From NCBI GenBank assembly GCA_045590155.1, contig JAZNQL010000014.1:1-15979 (forward strand): DNA of 15,979 bases, read 5' to 3'. Positions 7,818 through 15,433 of this stretch are shown here, in pieces. Origin of the DNA: JAZNQL01 sp045590155 (lineage in GTDB: Bacteria > Bacillota > Clostridia > UMGS1883 > UMGS1540). The translations under genes and the position numbers were made by a program. Below the pieces are notes generated by a model, which was not told the origin of the DNA, did not search any database, and saw nothing but the letters and a program-made list of their open reading frames with translations. The stretch's first letter is position 1, and each line of letters begins with the position of its first letter.

Positions 7818-9088
7818 TACTTTCCTCCGTTCGCTTTTAAGGCTCTTTGTCCTATATCGTTTCTGTAATAAGCATTGTCAAACTTTATTTGCTCAACAAG
7901 CTTATAGGCTCCGCAAATTGCATTTTCAAGTGAATCTGCAATTTCTGTTGCTCCTAAAACTCTTCCTCCGTTTGTTAAAAGCTTTCCTTCGCTTTTTTTA
8001 GCACCTGCAACATAAACTTTGTTTGCAATACTTTCGGGGATATCCATTTCAAAGCCTTTTTCGTATTTTTCGGGATAGCCTTTTGATGCCATTATTACAC
8101 AGCAAGCGTGTTTGTCACAAAATTCTACGTTTATATCCGATAATGTTTCGTTTGTAACTGCCTGCATAACAGTTAAAAGGTCTGTTTCTAAAAGAGGTAA
8201 TACAACCTGTGTTTCAGGGTCCCCGAAACGGCAGTTATATTCTATAACCTTGGGTCCTTTTTCTGTAAGCATAAGACCAAAGTACAAACAACCTTTAAAG
8301 GTTCTTCCTTCGCTGTTCATAGCGTTCATTGTAGGAATAAATATTTTTTCCATACATTCTTTTGCAATTTCTTCTGTGTAATAGGGGTTTGGTGCAACAG
8401 TACCCATACCGCCTGTATTAAGACCTGTATCGTTATCCCCTGCGCGTTTATGGTCCATAGAGGAAATCATGGGAACTACTATTTTGCCGTCGGTAAACGA
8501 AAGAACCGAAACCTCAGGTCCTTCTAAAAATTCTTCTATAACAATGCGGTCGCCACTTTTGCCGAACTGCTTGTCCTGCATTATGGATTTTATTCCGTCT
8601 TTTGCTTCTTCTTTGGTGTTTGCTATAATAACACCTTTGCCAAGTGCCAAGCCATCAGCCTTTATAACTGTTGGGATGGGAGCTGTTTCGATATATTCGA
8701 GTGCTTCTTCCGCATTGTCGAACACGCGATACTCTGCTGTAGGTATATTATATTTCTGCATAAGATTTTTCGAAAAAACCTTACTGCCTTCAATAATAGC
8801 TGCGTTTGCGCGGGGTCCAAAGCAGGGAATATTTTTTTCTTCAAGCTTGTCTACTAAGCCAAGTACAAGCGGGTCATCGGGTGCTACTATTGCGTAATCT
8901 ATGTTATTTTTAACTGCAAATTCTGCTATAGCATCTATATCTGTTGCTGCAATATCCACACATTCAGCGTCGGCAGCTATGCCACCGTTGCCGGGAAGTG
9001 CGAAAATTTTAGTTACATCTTTATTTTCTTTTATTTTTTTAATGATGGCATGCTCTCTTCCGCCGCCACCAACTACCATTATTTTCAT
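7817..9088 (-). CDS. purD: phosphoribosylamine-glycine ligase (GAR synthetase)
   Basis: This enzyme joins phosphoribosylamine and glycine with ATP to give GAR, the second step of purine synthesis. The 423-residue protein has the usual family length. It begins with the glycine-rich loop VVGGGGREHAI (5-15). The ATP-grasp part contains ADGLALGKGV, the signature-like stretch DNDTGLNTGGMGTVAPNPYY, and EYNCRFGDPETQVVLPLL with the metal-binding residues. I placed the start at the ATG at 9088, where GGGGAGGA lies 6 nt upstream, rather than at an in-frame TTG at 9109 that overlaps the previous gene's stop; the longer form would put the ribosome binding site inside the protein. Its product is unstable phosphoribosylamine's sink, so co-expression with the unusual PurF in the same operon matters. 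Confidence 0.97.
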   Translation of the reverse strand: MKIMVVGGGGREHAIIKKIKENKDVTKIFALPGNGGIAADAECVDIAATDIDAIAEFAVKNNIDYAIVAPDDPLVLGLVDKLEEKNIPCFGPRANAAIIEGSKVFSKNLMQKYNIPTAEYRVFDNAEEALEYIETAPIPTVIKADGLALGKGVIIANTKEEAKDGIKSIMQDKQFGKSGDRIVIEEFLEGPEVSVLSFTDGKIVVPMISSMDHKRAGDNDTGLNTGGMGTVAPNPYYTEEIAKECMEKIFIPTMNAMNSEGRTFKGCLYFGLMLTEKGPKVIEYNCRFGDPETQVVLPLLETDLLTVMQAVTNETLSDINVEFCDKHACCVIMASKGYPEKYEKGFEMDIPESIANKVYVAGAKKSEGKLLTNGGRVLGATEIADSLENAICGAYKLVEQIKFDNAYYRNDIGQRALKANGGK

Positions 9089-9094
9089 ATCTGT

Positions 9095-9102
9095 TCCTCC
9101 CC
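9095..9102 (-). promoter_or_regulatory. ribosome binding site deciding the purD start
   Basis: GGGGAGGA lies 6 nt upstream of the ATG at 9088. It excludes the in-frame TTG at 9109, which would translate this site as Arg-Gly-Gly. Confidence 0.85.
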
Positions 9103-9105
9103 GAA

Positions 9106-10290
9106 TCAATGATGGAAAAGTCTCATCCCTGTAAATGCCATTGACATTCCGTACTTATCGCAACATTCAATTACTGCATCGTCTCTTATTGAACCGCCGG
9201 GCTCAGCAATATATTTTACGCCGCTCTTTTTAGCTCTTTCAATATTATCGCTGAAGGGGAAGAATGCATCTGAACCAAGTGCAACATCATCGATAGTGTC
9301 AAGATATTCTCTCGCTTCTTTATCTGTTAAAGGTTCGGGCTTTTCGGTAAAGTATTTTTGCCAGTTACCGTCTGCACAAACATCTTCTTCGTTTTTGTTT
9401 ATATAGCCGTCAATTACGTTATCTCTGTCGGGTCTTCCCAAAGTGTCTTTAAAAGGAAGGTTTAATACCTTATCGTGCTGACGTAAGAACCAGGTATCTG
9501 CCTTTGTGCCGGCAAGTCGTGTGCAATGAATTCTTGACTGCTGGCCTGCGCCAACACCGATAGCCTGTCCGTCATAAGCAAAGCAAACAGAATTTGACTG
9601 TGTATATTTTAAGGTTATAAGAGCTATTATTAAATCTCTTACTGCACTTTCGGGCATATTCTTGTTTTGTGTAACAATATTTGATAAAAGCTCTTTGTTG
9701 ATTTCAAAATTATTTCTGCCCTGTTCGAAGGTAATACCGAAAACCTGTTTCTGTTCTATTTCTTCAGGAACAAAATCAGGGTCGATTTTTACTATATTAT
9801 ATCCGCCTTTTCTCTTGGATTTTAAGATTTCCAAAGCTTTCGGCTCGTAGCCTGGAGCTATAATACCGTCGGATACTTCGTTTTTAATCAGTAAAGCTGT
9901 AGGAACATCACATACATCGGAAAGCGCTACCCAATCGCCAAACGAGCACATTCTGTCAGTTCCTCTTGCTCTTGCATAAGCCCATGCTAAGGGAGATTCA
10001 TCAAATCCTTCTATATCGCTTACAAAACAAGCCTTTTTAAGCTTTTCGGGAAGCTTTATACCTACTGCTGCCGAAGTGGGGCTTACATGTTTAAAGGATG
10101 TTACTGCGGGCAAGCCGAGTGCTTCTTTAAGCTCTCGTACAAGCTGCCAGCTGTTGAAAGCATCAAGAAAGTTTATATATCCTGGTCTGCCGTTTAAAAT
10201 TTCTATAGGAAGGTCGCTTCCGTCCTTCATAAATATTTTTGAGGGCTTTTGATTGGGGTTGCAGCCATATTTTAATTCAAATTCTTTCAC
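9106..10290 (-). CDS. AICAR formyltransferase, stand-alone (PurH C-terminal half only)
   Basis: This enzyme transfers a formyl group from 10-formyl-THF to AICAR, giving FAICAR. Bifunctional PurH has about 510-530 residues; this protein has 394 and lacks the N-terminal MGS-like IMP cyclohydrolase domain. It opens directly with LKYGCNPNQKPS (6-17), the start of the transformylase fold. Lys67-His68 in SFKHVSPTSAAVG correspond to the catalytic Lys-His pair of PurH. DGQAIGVGAGQQSRIH and GSDAFFPFSDNIE near the C-terminus are also conserved family blocks, and it ends in TGMRLFHH. The start is GTG at 10290; AGGAGG (10299-10304) lies 8 nt upstream and overlaps the stop of the previous gene, which supplies the missing cyclohydrolase. 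This is a known stand-alone form, not a truncation: the reading frame is clean and the neighbour complements it. Confidence 0.93.
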   Translation of the reverse strand: MKEFELKYGCNPNQKPSKIFMKDGSDLPIEILNGRPGYINFLDAFNSWQLVRELKEALGLPAVTSFKHVSPTSAAVGIKLPEKLKKACFVSDIEGFDESPLAWAYARARGTDRMCSFGDWVALSDVCDVPTALLIKNEVSDGIIAPGYEPKALEILKSKRKGGYNIVKIDPDFVPEEIEQKQVFGITFEQGRNNFEINKELLSNIVTQNKNMPESAVRDLIIALITLKYTQSNSVCFAYDGQAIGVGAGQQSRIHCTRLAGTKADTWFLRQHDKVLNLPFKDTLGRPDRDNVIDGYINKNEEDVCADGNWQKYFTEKPEPLTDKEAREYLDTIDDVALGSDAFFPFSDNIERAKKSGVKYIAEPGGSIRDDAVIECCDKYGMSMAFTGMRLFHH

Positions 10291-10303
10291 AGCAAAATCC
10301 TCC

Positions 10304-11023
10304 TTATTTATTCTTGTTTATCATTTTGTTCAAAACTTTGCCTGTTTTAAGATTTGTATATCTTACATAAAGTGAAATTTTGTTATCGTTATCAAGTGCG
10401 TTCCAAAGCTTGTCTGCAAACTCATTGATATCATTTAACATAGCTACTCTTTCAGGCTCGCCCTGGAAGGTGGGAATGGGATTTCCGTCACATACATAGG
10501 TATGGATAAAGTGTCCGAGTCCTGCTTTTGAAGGGTAGGAATATGCATATCTTGCGCAGTCGCTTCCTTCTTCGTCAAGACTTTTTAAAATGCTCATTTT
10601 ATATGTGAAGTCAGAATCTGCAAAGCTTATCATACCGCTGATACGGGGTGTGAAGTTTGGTGCATCAGGCTCAAACTCGCGGCTTTCAAGGGCTTCTTCA
10701 AAGGTTTTTCCCTGCTTCAAACCGTCGTAAATTGTATCAGTTTGATCGCCGTTTGTCACAATAAGTTTGTTTTCATGTTCTCTTATTGCAGCATATATTA
10801 TAAGACTTGGGTCTTCTACCTTTGATGCATCAAAAGGCTCTGTAAAAACGGCATTTTCTTTTTCGGTAAATATACGATTACGGCTGTTTTGGCTTCTGCC
10901 CATAATAAAATATGCTGCACAAGCATTTTCACCGTCCGGAGTTTTTCCTATTACTATGCCTCTTCCAACATAAGAGTTTCCTTCGATAAGCTCTGCTATA
11001 TCATTTATCTTATAAATATCCAT
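10304..11023 (-). CDS. purO: IMP cyclohydrolase, archaeal PurO-like family
   Basis: This enzyme closes the ring of FAICAR to IMP, the last step of the pathway. The 239-residue protein resembles the PurO/IMP_cyclohyd family (first described in archaea) rather than the MGS-like domain of PurH. The supporting pattern is SYVGRGIVIGKTPDG (17-31), AAYFIMGRSQNSRNRIF (36-52), the segment VTNGDQTDTIYDGLKQG, and later NFTPRISGMI. The archaeal enzymes share the order YVGRxxxxGxT, SRSxxNR, SNGxxTDP and NTPRI. ATG at 11023 has AAGGA about 10 nt upstream, and the gene starts 13 nt after purN. It stands directly before the stand-alone AICAR formyltransferase, so the two together replace bifunctional PurH. 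The gene symbol is by family resemblance; the sequence identity to archaeal PurO is probably low. Confidence 0.85.
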   Translation of the reverse strand: MDIYKINDIAELIEGNSYVGRGIVIGKTPDGENACAAYFIMGRSQNSRNRIFTEKENAVFTEPFDASKVEDPSLIIYAAIREHENKLIVTNGDQTDTIYDGLKQGKTFEEALESREFEPDAPNFTPRISGMISFADSDFTYKMSILKSLDEEGSDCARYAYSYPSKAGLGHFIHTYVCDGNPIPTFQGEPERVAMLNDINEFADKLWNALDNDNKISLYVRYTNLKTGKVLNKMINKNK

Positions 11024-11036
11024 TATTAAATTCCTT

Positions 11037-11639
11037 TCACATATTTATTTGGGAACATATTTTTTCAACTGCTTTAGGAAGTATTTGCCATTCTGCAAGA
11101 CGCATTACTCGTTTTTGCAAGCTTTCGGGAGTATCATCTTCCCTTATATTAACAGCTTTTTGCATTATGATTTCGCCGCCATCGGGAATTTCGTTTACAA
11201 AATGTACTGTTGCTCCTGTTACCTTTACTCCTTTTTCAAGTGCTGCCTCGTGCACGCGAAGCCCATAAAAGCCCTGACCGCAAAAAGAAGGGATAAGCGA
11301 AGGATGAACATTTATTATTCTACCTTCATAATGCTTTGTAAACTTTTTGCTTAAAATGCTCATGAAGCCTGCTAAAACTATTAAGTCTATTTTTTCGTTA
11401 TCTAAAATATCAATTATTTTTTCTTCGAATTCGGCTTGATCGGCACATTGCTTTTTTAAAACAATACTTGTTTTAATATTTGCTTTTTTTGCTCTTTCAA
11501 GAGCGTAAGCATTTGCATTGTTTGAGATAACAAGACTTATTTTTCCACTTTTGATTATTCCTTTTTTTTGTGAGTTAATCAAAGCCTGCAGGTTTGTGCC
11601 TCCGCCAGATACTAAAACAGCTATTTTTGCAGTTTTCAT
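11037..11639 (-). CDS. purN: phosphoribosylglycinamide formyltransferase (10-formyl-THF dependent)
   Basis: This enzyme formylates GAR to FGAR with 10-formyl-THF, the third step of purine synthesis. The 200-residue protein carries the phosphate-binding loop VSGGGTNLQALI (10-21). The catalytic residues are Asn110 and His112 in NVHPSLIPSF and Asp153 in the segment NEIPDGGEII, in the order and spacing of the E. coli enzyme. The start overlaps the purM stop by 4 nt (ATGA), so translation is coupled. It uses folate rather than free formate, unlike PurT, and so depends on the Fhs reaction encoded at the end of the same operon. Confidence 0.96.
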   Translation of the reverse strand: MKTAKIAVLVSGGGTNLQALINSQKKGIIKSGKISLVISNNANAYALERAKKANIKTSIVLKKQCADQAEFEEKIIDILDNEKIDLIVLAGFMSILSKKFTKHYEGRIINVHPSLIPSFCGQGFYGLRVHEAALEKGVKVTGATVHFVNEIPDGGEIIMQKAVNIREDDTPESLQKRVMRLAEWQILPKAVEKICSQINM

Positions 11640-12676
11640 AAAATCACCTTTTCTTCGGATTTTATAATTTCGCCTATAATATAAGCATCTTCGCCTGCAT
11701 TCTTTAATATATCGAGTGCTTTGTCTGCATCTTCTTTAGGTACTATGATGCTCATACCTACACCCATATTGAAGGTGTTGAACATATCTCTTTCGCTTAT
11801 ATTGCCCTTTTTTGCTATAAGGTCGAATATAGGAAGAATACGTACCTTTGATTTGTCGATTTTAGCACCCAAACCTTCGGGAATACTGCGGGGAATATTC
11901 TCGTAAAAACCGCCGCCTGTTATATGGGAAATGCCGTGTACTTCTACTTCTTTTAAAAGTGCAAGTACGGGTTTTACATAAATTTTTGTAGGTGTAAGAA
12001 GTGTTTCTCCTATTGATTTTCCTGCAAGTTCTGCTACGGGTGTTTTTATATCTGCATTTTCAACATCAAAAACTTTTCTTACAAGTGAAAATCCGTTTGA
12101 GTGAACACCGCTTGAAGGAAGGGCTATTATAACATCGCCTTCCTGCATCTTTTTATTGTCAATAATTTTTGCTTTATCAACAATACCTGTGCAATAGCCT
12201 GCAAGGTCATATTCATCTTCGGGATAAAAGCCAGGCATTTCGGCTGTTTCGCCGCCAATAAGTGCTGCACCTGACTGAACACATCCTTCACATACGCCTT
12301 TTACAATGTCGGCTATTCTTTCAGGAACGTTTTTTCCGCAAGCGATATAATCAAGGAAGATTAAAGGCTTTGCACCGCTGCAAATAATATCGTTAACACA
12401 CATTGCAACACAGTCGATACCTACTGTATCGTGCTTGTCCATTAAAAACGCAAGCTTTAATTTTGTGCCTACTCCGTCTGTTCCGCTAACCAGAACGGGT
12501 TTTGAAATGTTTTCAACATCAAGTTCAAAAAGACCGCCAAAACCGCCAACATCGGAACAAACTCCTTCTGTTACGGTTTTTGCTATATGCTGTTTCATAA
12601 GTTCAACAGCTTTGTAACCTGCTGTTATATCAACGCCGGCAGCTGCGTATGCATCTGATTTGGAAGTTGTATTCAT
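11636..12676 (-). CDS. purM: phosphoribosylformylglycinamidine cyclo-ligase (AIR synthetase)
   Basis: This enzyme closes FGAM to AIR with ATP, the fifth step of the pathway. The 346-residue length is normal. Residues 13-30 (AGVDITAGYKAVELMKQH) and SGTDGVGTKLKLAF (64-77) are family signatures, followed by CVNDIICSGAKPLIFLDY (93-110) and GGETAEMPGFYPEDEYDLAG (141-160). The C-terminal half holds SSGVHSNGFSLVRK and HITGGGFYENIPR. It starts 3 nt after the purF stop, with the ribosome binding site (GGAAAGGA) in the last codons of purF. Nothing unusual was seen. Confidence 0.97.
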   Translation of the reverse strand: MNTTSKSDAYAAAGVDITAGYKAVELMKQHIAKTVTEGVCSDVGGFGGLFELDVENISKPVLVSGTDGVGTKLKLAFLMDKHDTVGIDCVAMCVNDIICSGAKPLIFLDYIACGKNVPERIADIVKGVCEGCVQSGAALIGGETAEMPGFYPEDEYDLAGYCTGIVDKAKIIDNKKMQEGDVIIALPSSGVHSNGFSLVRKVFDVENADIKTPVAELAGKSIGETLLTPTKIYVKPVLALLKEVEVHGISHITGGGFYENIPRSIPEGLGAKIDKSKVRILPIFDLIAKKGNISERDMFNTFNMGVGMSIIVPKEDADKALDILKNAGEDAYIIGEIIKSEEKVIL

Positions 12677-12679
12677 AAT

Positions 12680-14104
12680 TTATTCCTTTCCGTTCCAGCA
12701 ATAGGTGCAAAGATTGCATTTATCAAGTCCTATTGCTTCAATTATACCTTCAAGCGACTGGAATTCAAGTGAGGCAAGATGTAATTCCTTACATATTGCA
12801 TCTCTTAATTTTTTGCCGCGTTCTGTTGTTGAGTTACTGTATTCTTCTATGTGGTTTAATCCTTCTTCTCCTTCAAGCTCTAAAATGATACGTCTTGCAA
12901 TAAGTTCCATATCATTTGTAGCACGAGAGAAGTTCAAATATTTACATCCGTACATTATGGGCGGGCACGCCGAACGCATATGTACTGATTTAGCTCCATG
13001 GTCGTATAAAAATTCTACCGTTTCACGAAGCTGTGTTCCCCTTACTATGGAATCATCAACAAACAAAAGATTTTTATCTTTTATAAGGTCATGTACGGGA
13101 ATCTGTTTCATTTTAGCAACTCTTTTTCTTTCGTTTTGAGTTGCAGGGGTAAAGCTTCTTGCCCAGGTGGGTGTGTATTTTATAAATGCTCTTGCAAAAG
13201 GTATTCCGCTTTCGTTTGAATAGCCTATTGCGTGGGGAGTGCCCGAATCGGGAACGCCTCCTACATAATCAACTCCTGCAGAGTTATCGAGTTCTTTGTC
13301 ATTCCTCGCCATTATGTGCCCATTACGGTAACGCATCATTTCAACGTTTACCCCTTCGTACTCGCTTGTAGGATACCCGAAGTAACTCCATAGAAAAGAG
13401 CATATACACATTTTTTCGCCAGGGGGAGAAAGTTGTGTTAAGCTTTCGGGTGTGATTTCAACTATCTCGCCGGGGCCGAGCTCGCATTCGTCTTCAAATC
13501 CCAGCTTTCTATAAGCAAAGTTTTCAAACGATACGGCATACCCGTCTTCATTTTTACCGATTGCGATGGGAAGTCTTCCCACTTTGTCTCGGGCGGCAAT
13601 GATTGCTCCGTTATCTTTTAATATAAGAATCGAAGCCGAACCGTCAATACTGTCTTGAGCATACTTTATACCTTCAACAAAATTGCTTTTTTGATTTATT
13701 AAGGCTGCAAGCAACTCAACGGAGTTTACCTTACCTCCTGTCATTGCATCGAAGTGTCCGCCGTTTGTTCTTATACATTTTTGAATCAGCTCGTCGGAAT
13801 TGTTTATTCTGCCTATCATGCTGATGGCATAAGTTCCAAAGTGCGACCTTATAAGCATAGGCTGCGGGTCTGTATCGCTTATACAGCCTATTGCAGAAGT
13901 CCCCTGCATTTCTTCAAGAACATGCTCAAACTTTGTTCGAAACGGTGAGTTCTCTATATTATGTATTTTTCTTTGTAATCCTATTTCTTTATCGTATGCC
14001 GCAAGTCCGCCTCTTCTCGTTCCTAAATGCGAATGGTAATCTGTTCCGAAGAATACGTCTATAAGGCATTCGTTTTTTGAGGAAATCCCAAAAAATCCTC
14101 CCAT
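12680..14104 (-). CDS. purF: PurF-like amidophosphoribosyltransferase lacking glutaminase catalytic residues
   Basis: PurF makes phosphoribosylamine from PRPP, normally with glutamine. This 474-residue protein aligns over its full length. The C-terminal phosphoribosyltransferase keeps the PRPP loop VDDSIVRGT (349-357), and GVPDSGTPHAIGY (283-295). Cysteines placed as the four 4Fe-4S ligands of the B. subtilis enzyme remain: C235, C387, C466 and C469. The N-terminal domain is degenerate: it begins Met-Gly-Gly instead of exposing the Cys nucleophile. The positions of the catalytic Arg, Asn and Asp (about R73, N101, D127 in B. subtilis) are Ser76, Ile97 and Ser128. An in-frame TAA six codons upstream (14120-14122) rules out a longer start with a propeptide and Cys. 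The ribosome binding site GGGG lies 7 nt upstream. The amide source is probably free ammonia (inference). Related Cys-less proteins are, to my recollection, found in other gut anaerobes. Confidence 0.88.
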   Translation of the reverse strand: MGGFFGISSKNECLIDVFFGTDYHSHLGTRRGGLAAYDKEIGLQRKIHNIENSPFRTKFEHVLEEMQGTSAIGCISDTDPQPMLIRSHFGTYAISMIGRINNSDELIQKCIRTNGGHFDAMTGGKVNSVELLAALINQKSNFVEGIKYAQDSIDGSASILILKDNGAIIAARDKVGRLPIAIGKNEDGYAVSFENFAYRKLGFEDECELGPGEIVEITPESLTQLSPPGEKMCICSFLWSYFGYPTSEYEGVNVEMMRYRNGHIMARNDKELDNSAGVDYVGGVPDSGTPHAIGYSNESGIPFARAFIKYTPTWARSFTPATQNERKRVAKMKQIPVHDLIKDKNLLFVDDSIVRGTQLRETVEFLYDHGAKSVHMRSACPPIMYGCKYLNFSRATNDMELIARRIILELEGEEGLNHIEEYSNSTTERGKKLRDAICKELHLASLEFQSLEGIIEAIGLDKCNLCTYCWNGKE

Positions 14105-14138
14105 GTTTTTTCCCCTTTCTTAATGTCGTTAAAATTTT

Positions 14139-14825
14139 TTATGCAAAGAAAAGTTTAGAAAGAGTCATAGGATCGATATATTCGCCGTCCTTATACACAC
14201 GCATATTGCCTGATGCAATTTCGTCTATTAACATAACCTTGCCATCTGCATCGTAACCGAATTCGAATTTAATGTCGTAAAGGATGAGTCCTTTTTCTTT
14301 TAAATCGTCGGCAACGATTTGTGTGATTTTCTGTGTCATATCTTTTATATCGTCATACTGCTGTGCAGTCATAACACCTAAATCGCAAAGTCCGTCTTTT
14401 GTTACTAACGGATCGCCTTTTTCGTCGTTTTTAAATGTTGTTTCAACGTATGCAGGAAGATCTGCACCTTCTTCTATATAATCGCTGTAACGACGGTAGA
14501 AGCTTCCTACTGCTTTATGACGGCAGATAACTTCAAGACCTTTACCGAAAGGCTTTGCAGCTAAAACTTCCATTGTTGTATCTTCAAGGTTTGCACTTAC
14601 ATAATGTGTTTTTATGCCTGCAGCGTTAACCTTTTCAAAGAAGTAAATTGACATACGTAAGTTTACATCGCCAACACCGTCAATTGTAAGACCAACCGAA
14701 TTTTCGCCCGGGTCAAATACGCCGTCTTTTCCTGTGCAATCGTCTTTGAACTTTAAAAGGTAATTTCCGTTATCAAGTGCAAATACGTCCTTTGTTTTTC
14801 CTGTGTAAACTAATTTCTTATCCAT
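14139..14825 (-). CDS. purC: phosphoribosylaminoimidazole-succinocarboxamide synthase (SAICAR synthetase)
   Basis: This enzyme joins CAIR and aspartate with ATP, the seventh to eighth step of the pathway. The 228-residue protein is near the usual bacterial length. It starts with YTGKTKDVF (7-15), a variant of the common YEGKAKxxY. The middle motif reads GLEVICRHKAVGSFYRRY, matching the family signature (E, R and GS kept). ILYDIKFEFGYD corresponds to the second signature LxDxKLEFG, and DEIASGNMRVYKDGEYIDP stands where most PurC proteins have DEISPDSxRxW. These variants point to a separate branch rather than decay. AAAGGAG lies about 7 nt before the ATG, and the gap after purE is 38 nt. PurB, needed for the next step, is not in the window. 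Confidence 0.95.
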   Translation of the reverse strand: MDKKLVYTGKTKDVFALDNGNYLLKFKDDCTGKDGVFDPGENSVGLTIDGVGDVNLRMSIYFFEKVNAAGIKTHYVSANLEDTTMEVLAAKPFGKGLEVICRHKAVGSFYRRYSDYIEEGADLPAYVETTFKNDEKGDPLVTKDGLCDLGVMTAQQYDDIKDMTQKITQIVADDLKEKGLILYDIKFEFGYDADGKVMLIDEIASGNMRVYKDGEYIDPMTLSKLFFA

Positions 14826-14863
14826 TGTAATTTCTCCTTTATATGTTAATTTTTTATAATCAA

Positions 14864-15352
14864 TTAAAGTCTTTCCAAAATTCCGGCATCTTTTTTCAAA
14901 ACTGCTTCGGCATCGGCTGCTCGTTTTGCATCCAGTTTTTCTGCAAGCTCTTTATCTTCTACTGCAATAATCTGTGCTGCAAGTAAAGCTGCATTAACTC
15001 CGCCGTTTATTGCAACTGTGGCTACCGGTATTCCCGGAGGCATTTGAACTGTTGATAAAAGTGCATCCATTCCGTCAAGATTTGACGATTTGCAGGGAAT
15101 GCCTATAACAGGCAATGTTGTGTTTGCCGCTACTGCCCCCGCAAGATGTGCTGCCATTCCTGCTGCCGCAATTATAACACCAAAACCGTTTTTACGCGCA
15201 TTTAAAGAAAAATCTCTTGCCTGCTCGGGTGTTCTGTGAGCGGAATATACATGTACCTCAAAAGGGATACCCAGATTTTTTAATGTGTCGGTCGCTTTTT
15301 GAATGATTGGCAAATCGCTGTCGCTACCCATTACAATGCCTACTTTTTTCAT
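14864..15352 (-). CDS. purE: PurE, N5-CAIR mutase or AIR carboxylase
   Basis: PurE places the carboxyl group on AIR. The 162-residue protein contains the substrate loop VMGSDSDLP (7-15), SAHRTPEQA (37-45) with the catalytic His, AAAGMAAHLAGA, and VQMPPGIPVATVAI. This resembles class I PurE, which uses N5-CAIR made by PurK. However, purK is absent from an otherwise nearly complete operon, and the segment after VATVAI reads NGGVNAALLAAQ, two residues shorter than the GKAGAANAALLAAQ of E. coli. It may therefore work directly with CO2, or purK may lie elsewhere. It is the first gene behind the ZTP riboswitch. AGGAGG (15359-15364) lies 6 nt before the ATG. Confidence 0.95.
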   Translation of the reverse strand: MKKVGIVMGSDSDLPIIQKATDTLKNLGIPFEVHVYSAHRTPEQARDFSLNARKNGFGVIIAAAGMAAHLAGAVAANTTLPVIGIPCKSSNLDGMDALLSTVQMPPGIPVATVAINGGVNAALLAAQIIAVEDKELAEKLDAKRAADAEAVLKKDAGILERL

Positions 15353-15389
15353 ACCGTGCCTCCTATAAATCTTTTTATGAAAGCCTTTT

Positions 15390-15433
15390 AAAAATCAAAA
15401 GGCACACTTACTCTGTAAGAGAATAAATGTGCC
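15390..15433 (-). terminator. riboswitch-controlled intrinsic terminator before purE
   Basis: On the minus strand the arms GGCACATTTATTC (15421-15433) and GAGTAAGTGTGCC (15401-15413) pair over 13 positions, two of them G-U, with the 7-nt loop TCTTACA. TTTTGATTTTTT follows. The first bases of the hairpin (GGC) are also part of the conserved CUGGGCA segment of the ZTP aptamer. Ligand binding and terminator formation therefore compete: a ligand-bound aptamer should prevent the terminator and turn the operon on. Confidence 0.88.

Noticed and set aside
8469..8897. Open reading frame of 142 codons on the plus strand inside purD
   Set aside because: It is antisense to a conserved gene; the Ser-rich composition is that of a reverse-frame artefact.
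9107..9109. TTG as start of purD, overlapping the previous stop
   Set aside because: The ribosome binding site GGGGAGGA would then be inside the coding region; the ATG at 9088 has it at the right distance and begins with the conserved N-terminus.
9106..10290. Truncated or broken purH
   Set aside because: The frame is intact, the start has a perfect AGGAGG, and the missing cyclohydrolase activity is encoded by the adjacent gene; this is a stand-alone form.
12705..13139. Open reading frame of 144 codons on the plus strand inside purF
   Set aside because: It is a shadow of the purF frame with no recognisable motif, promoter or ribosome binding site.
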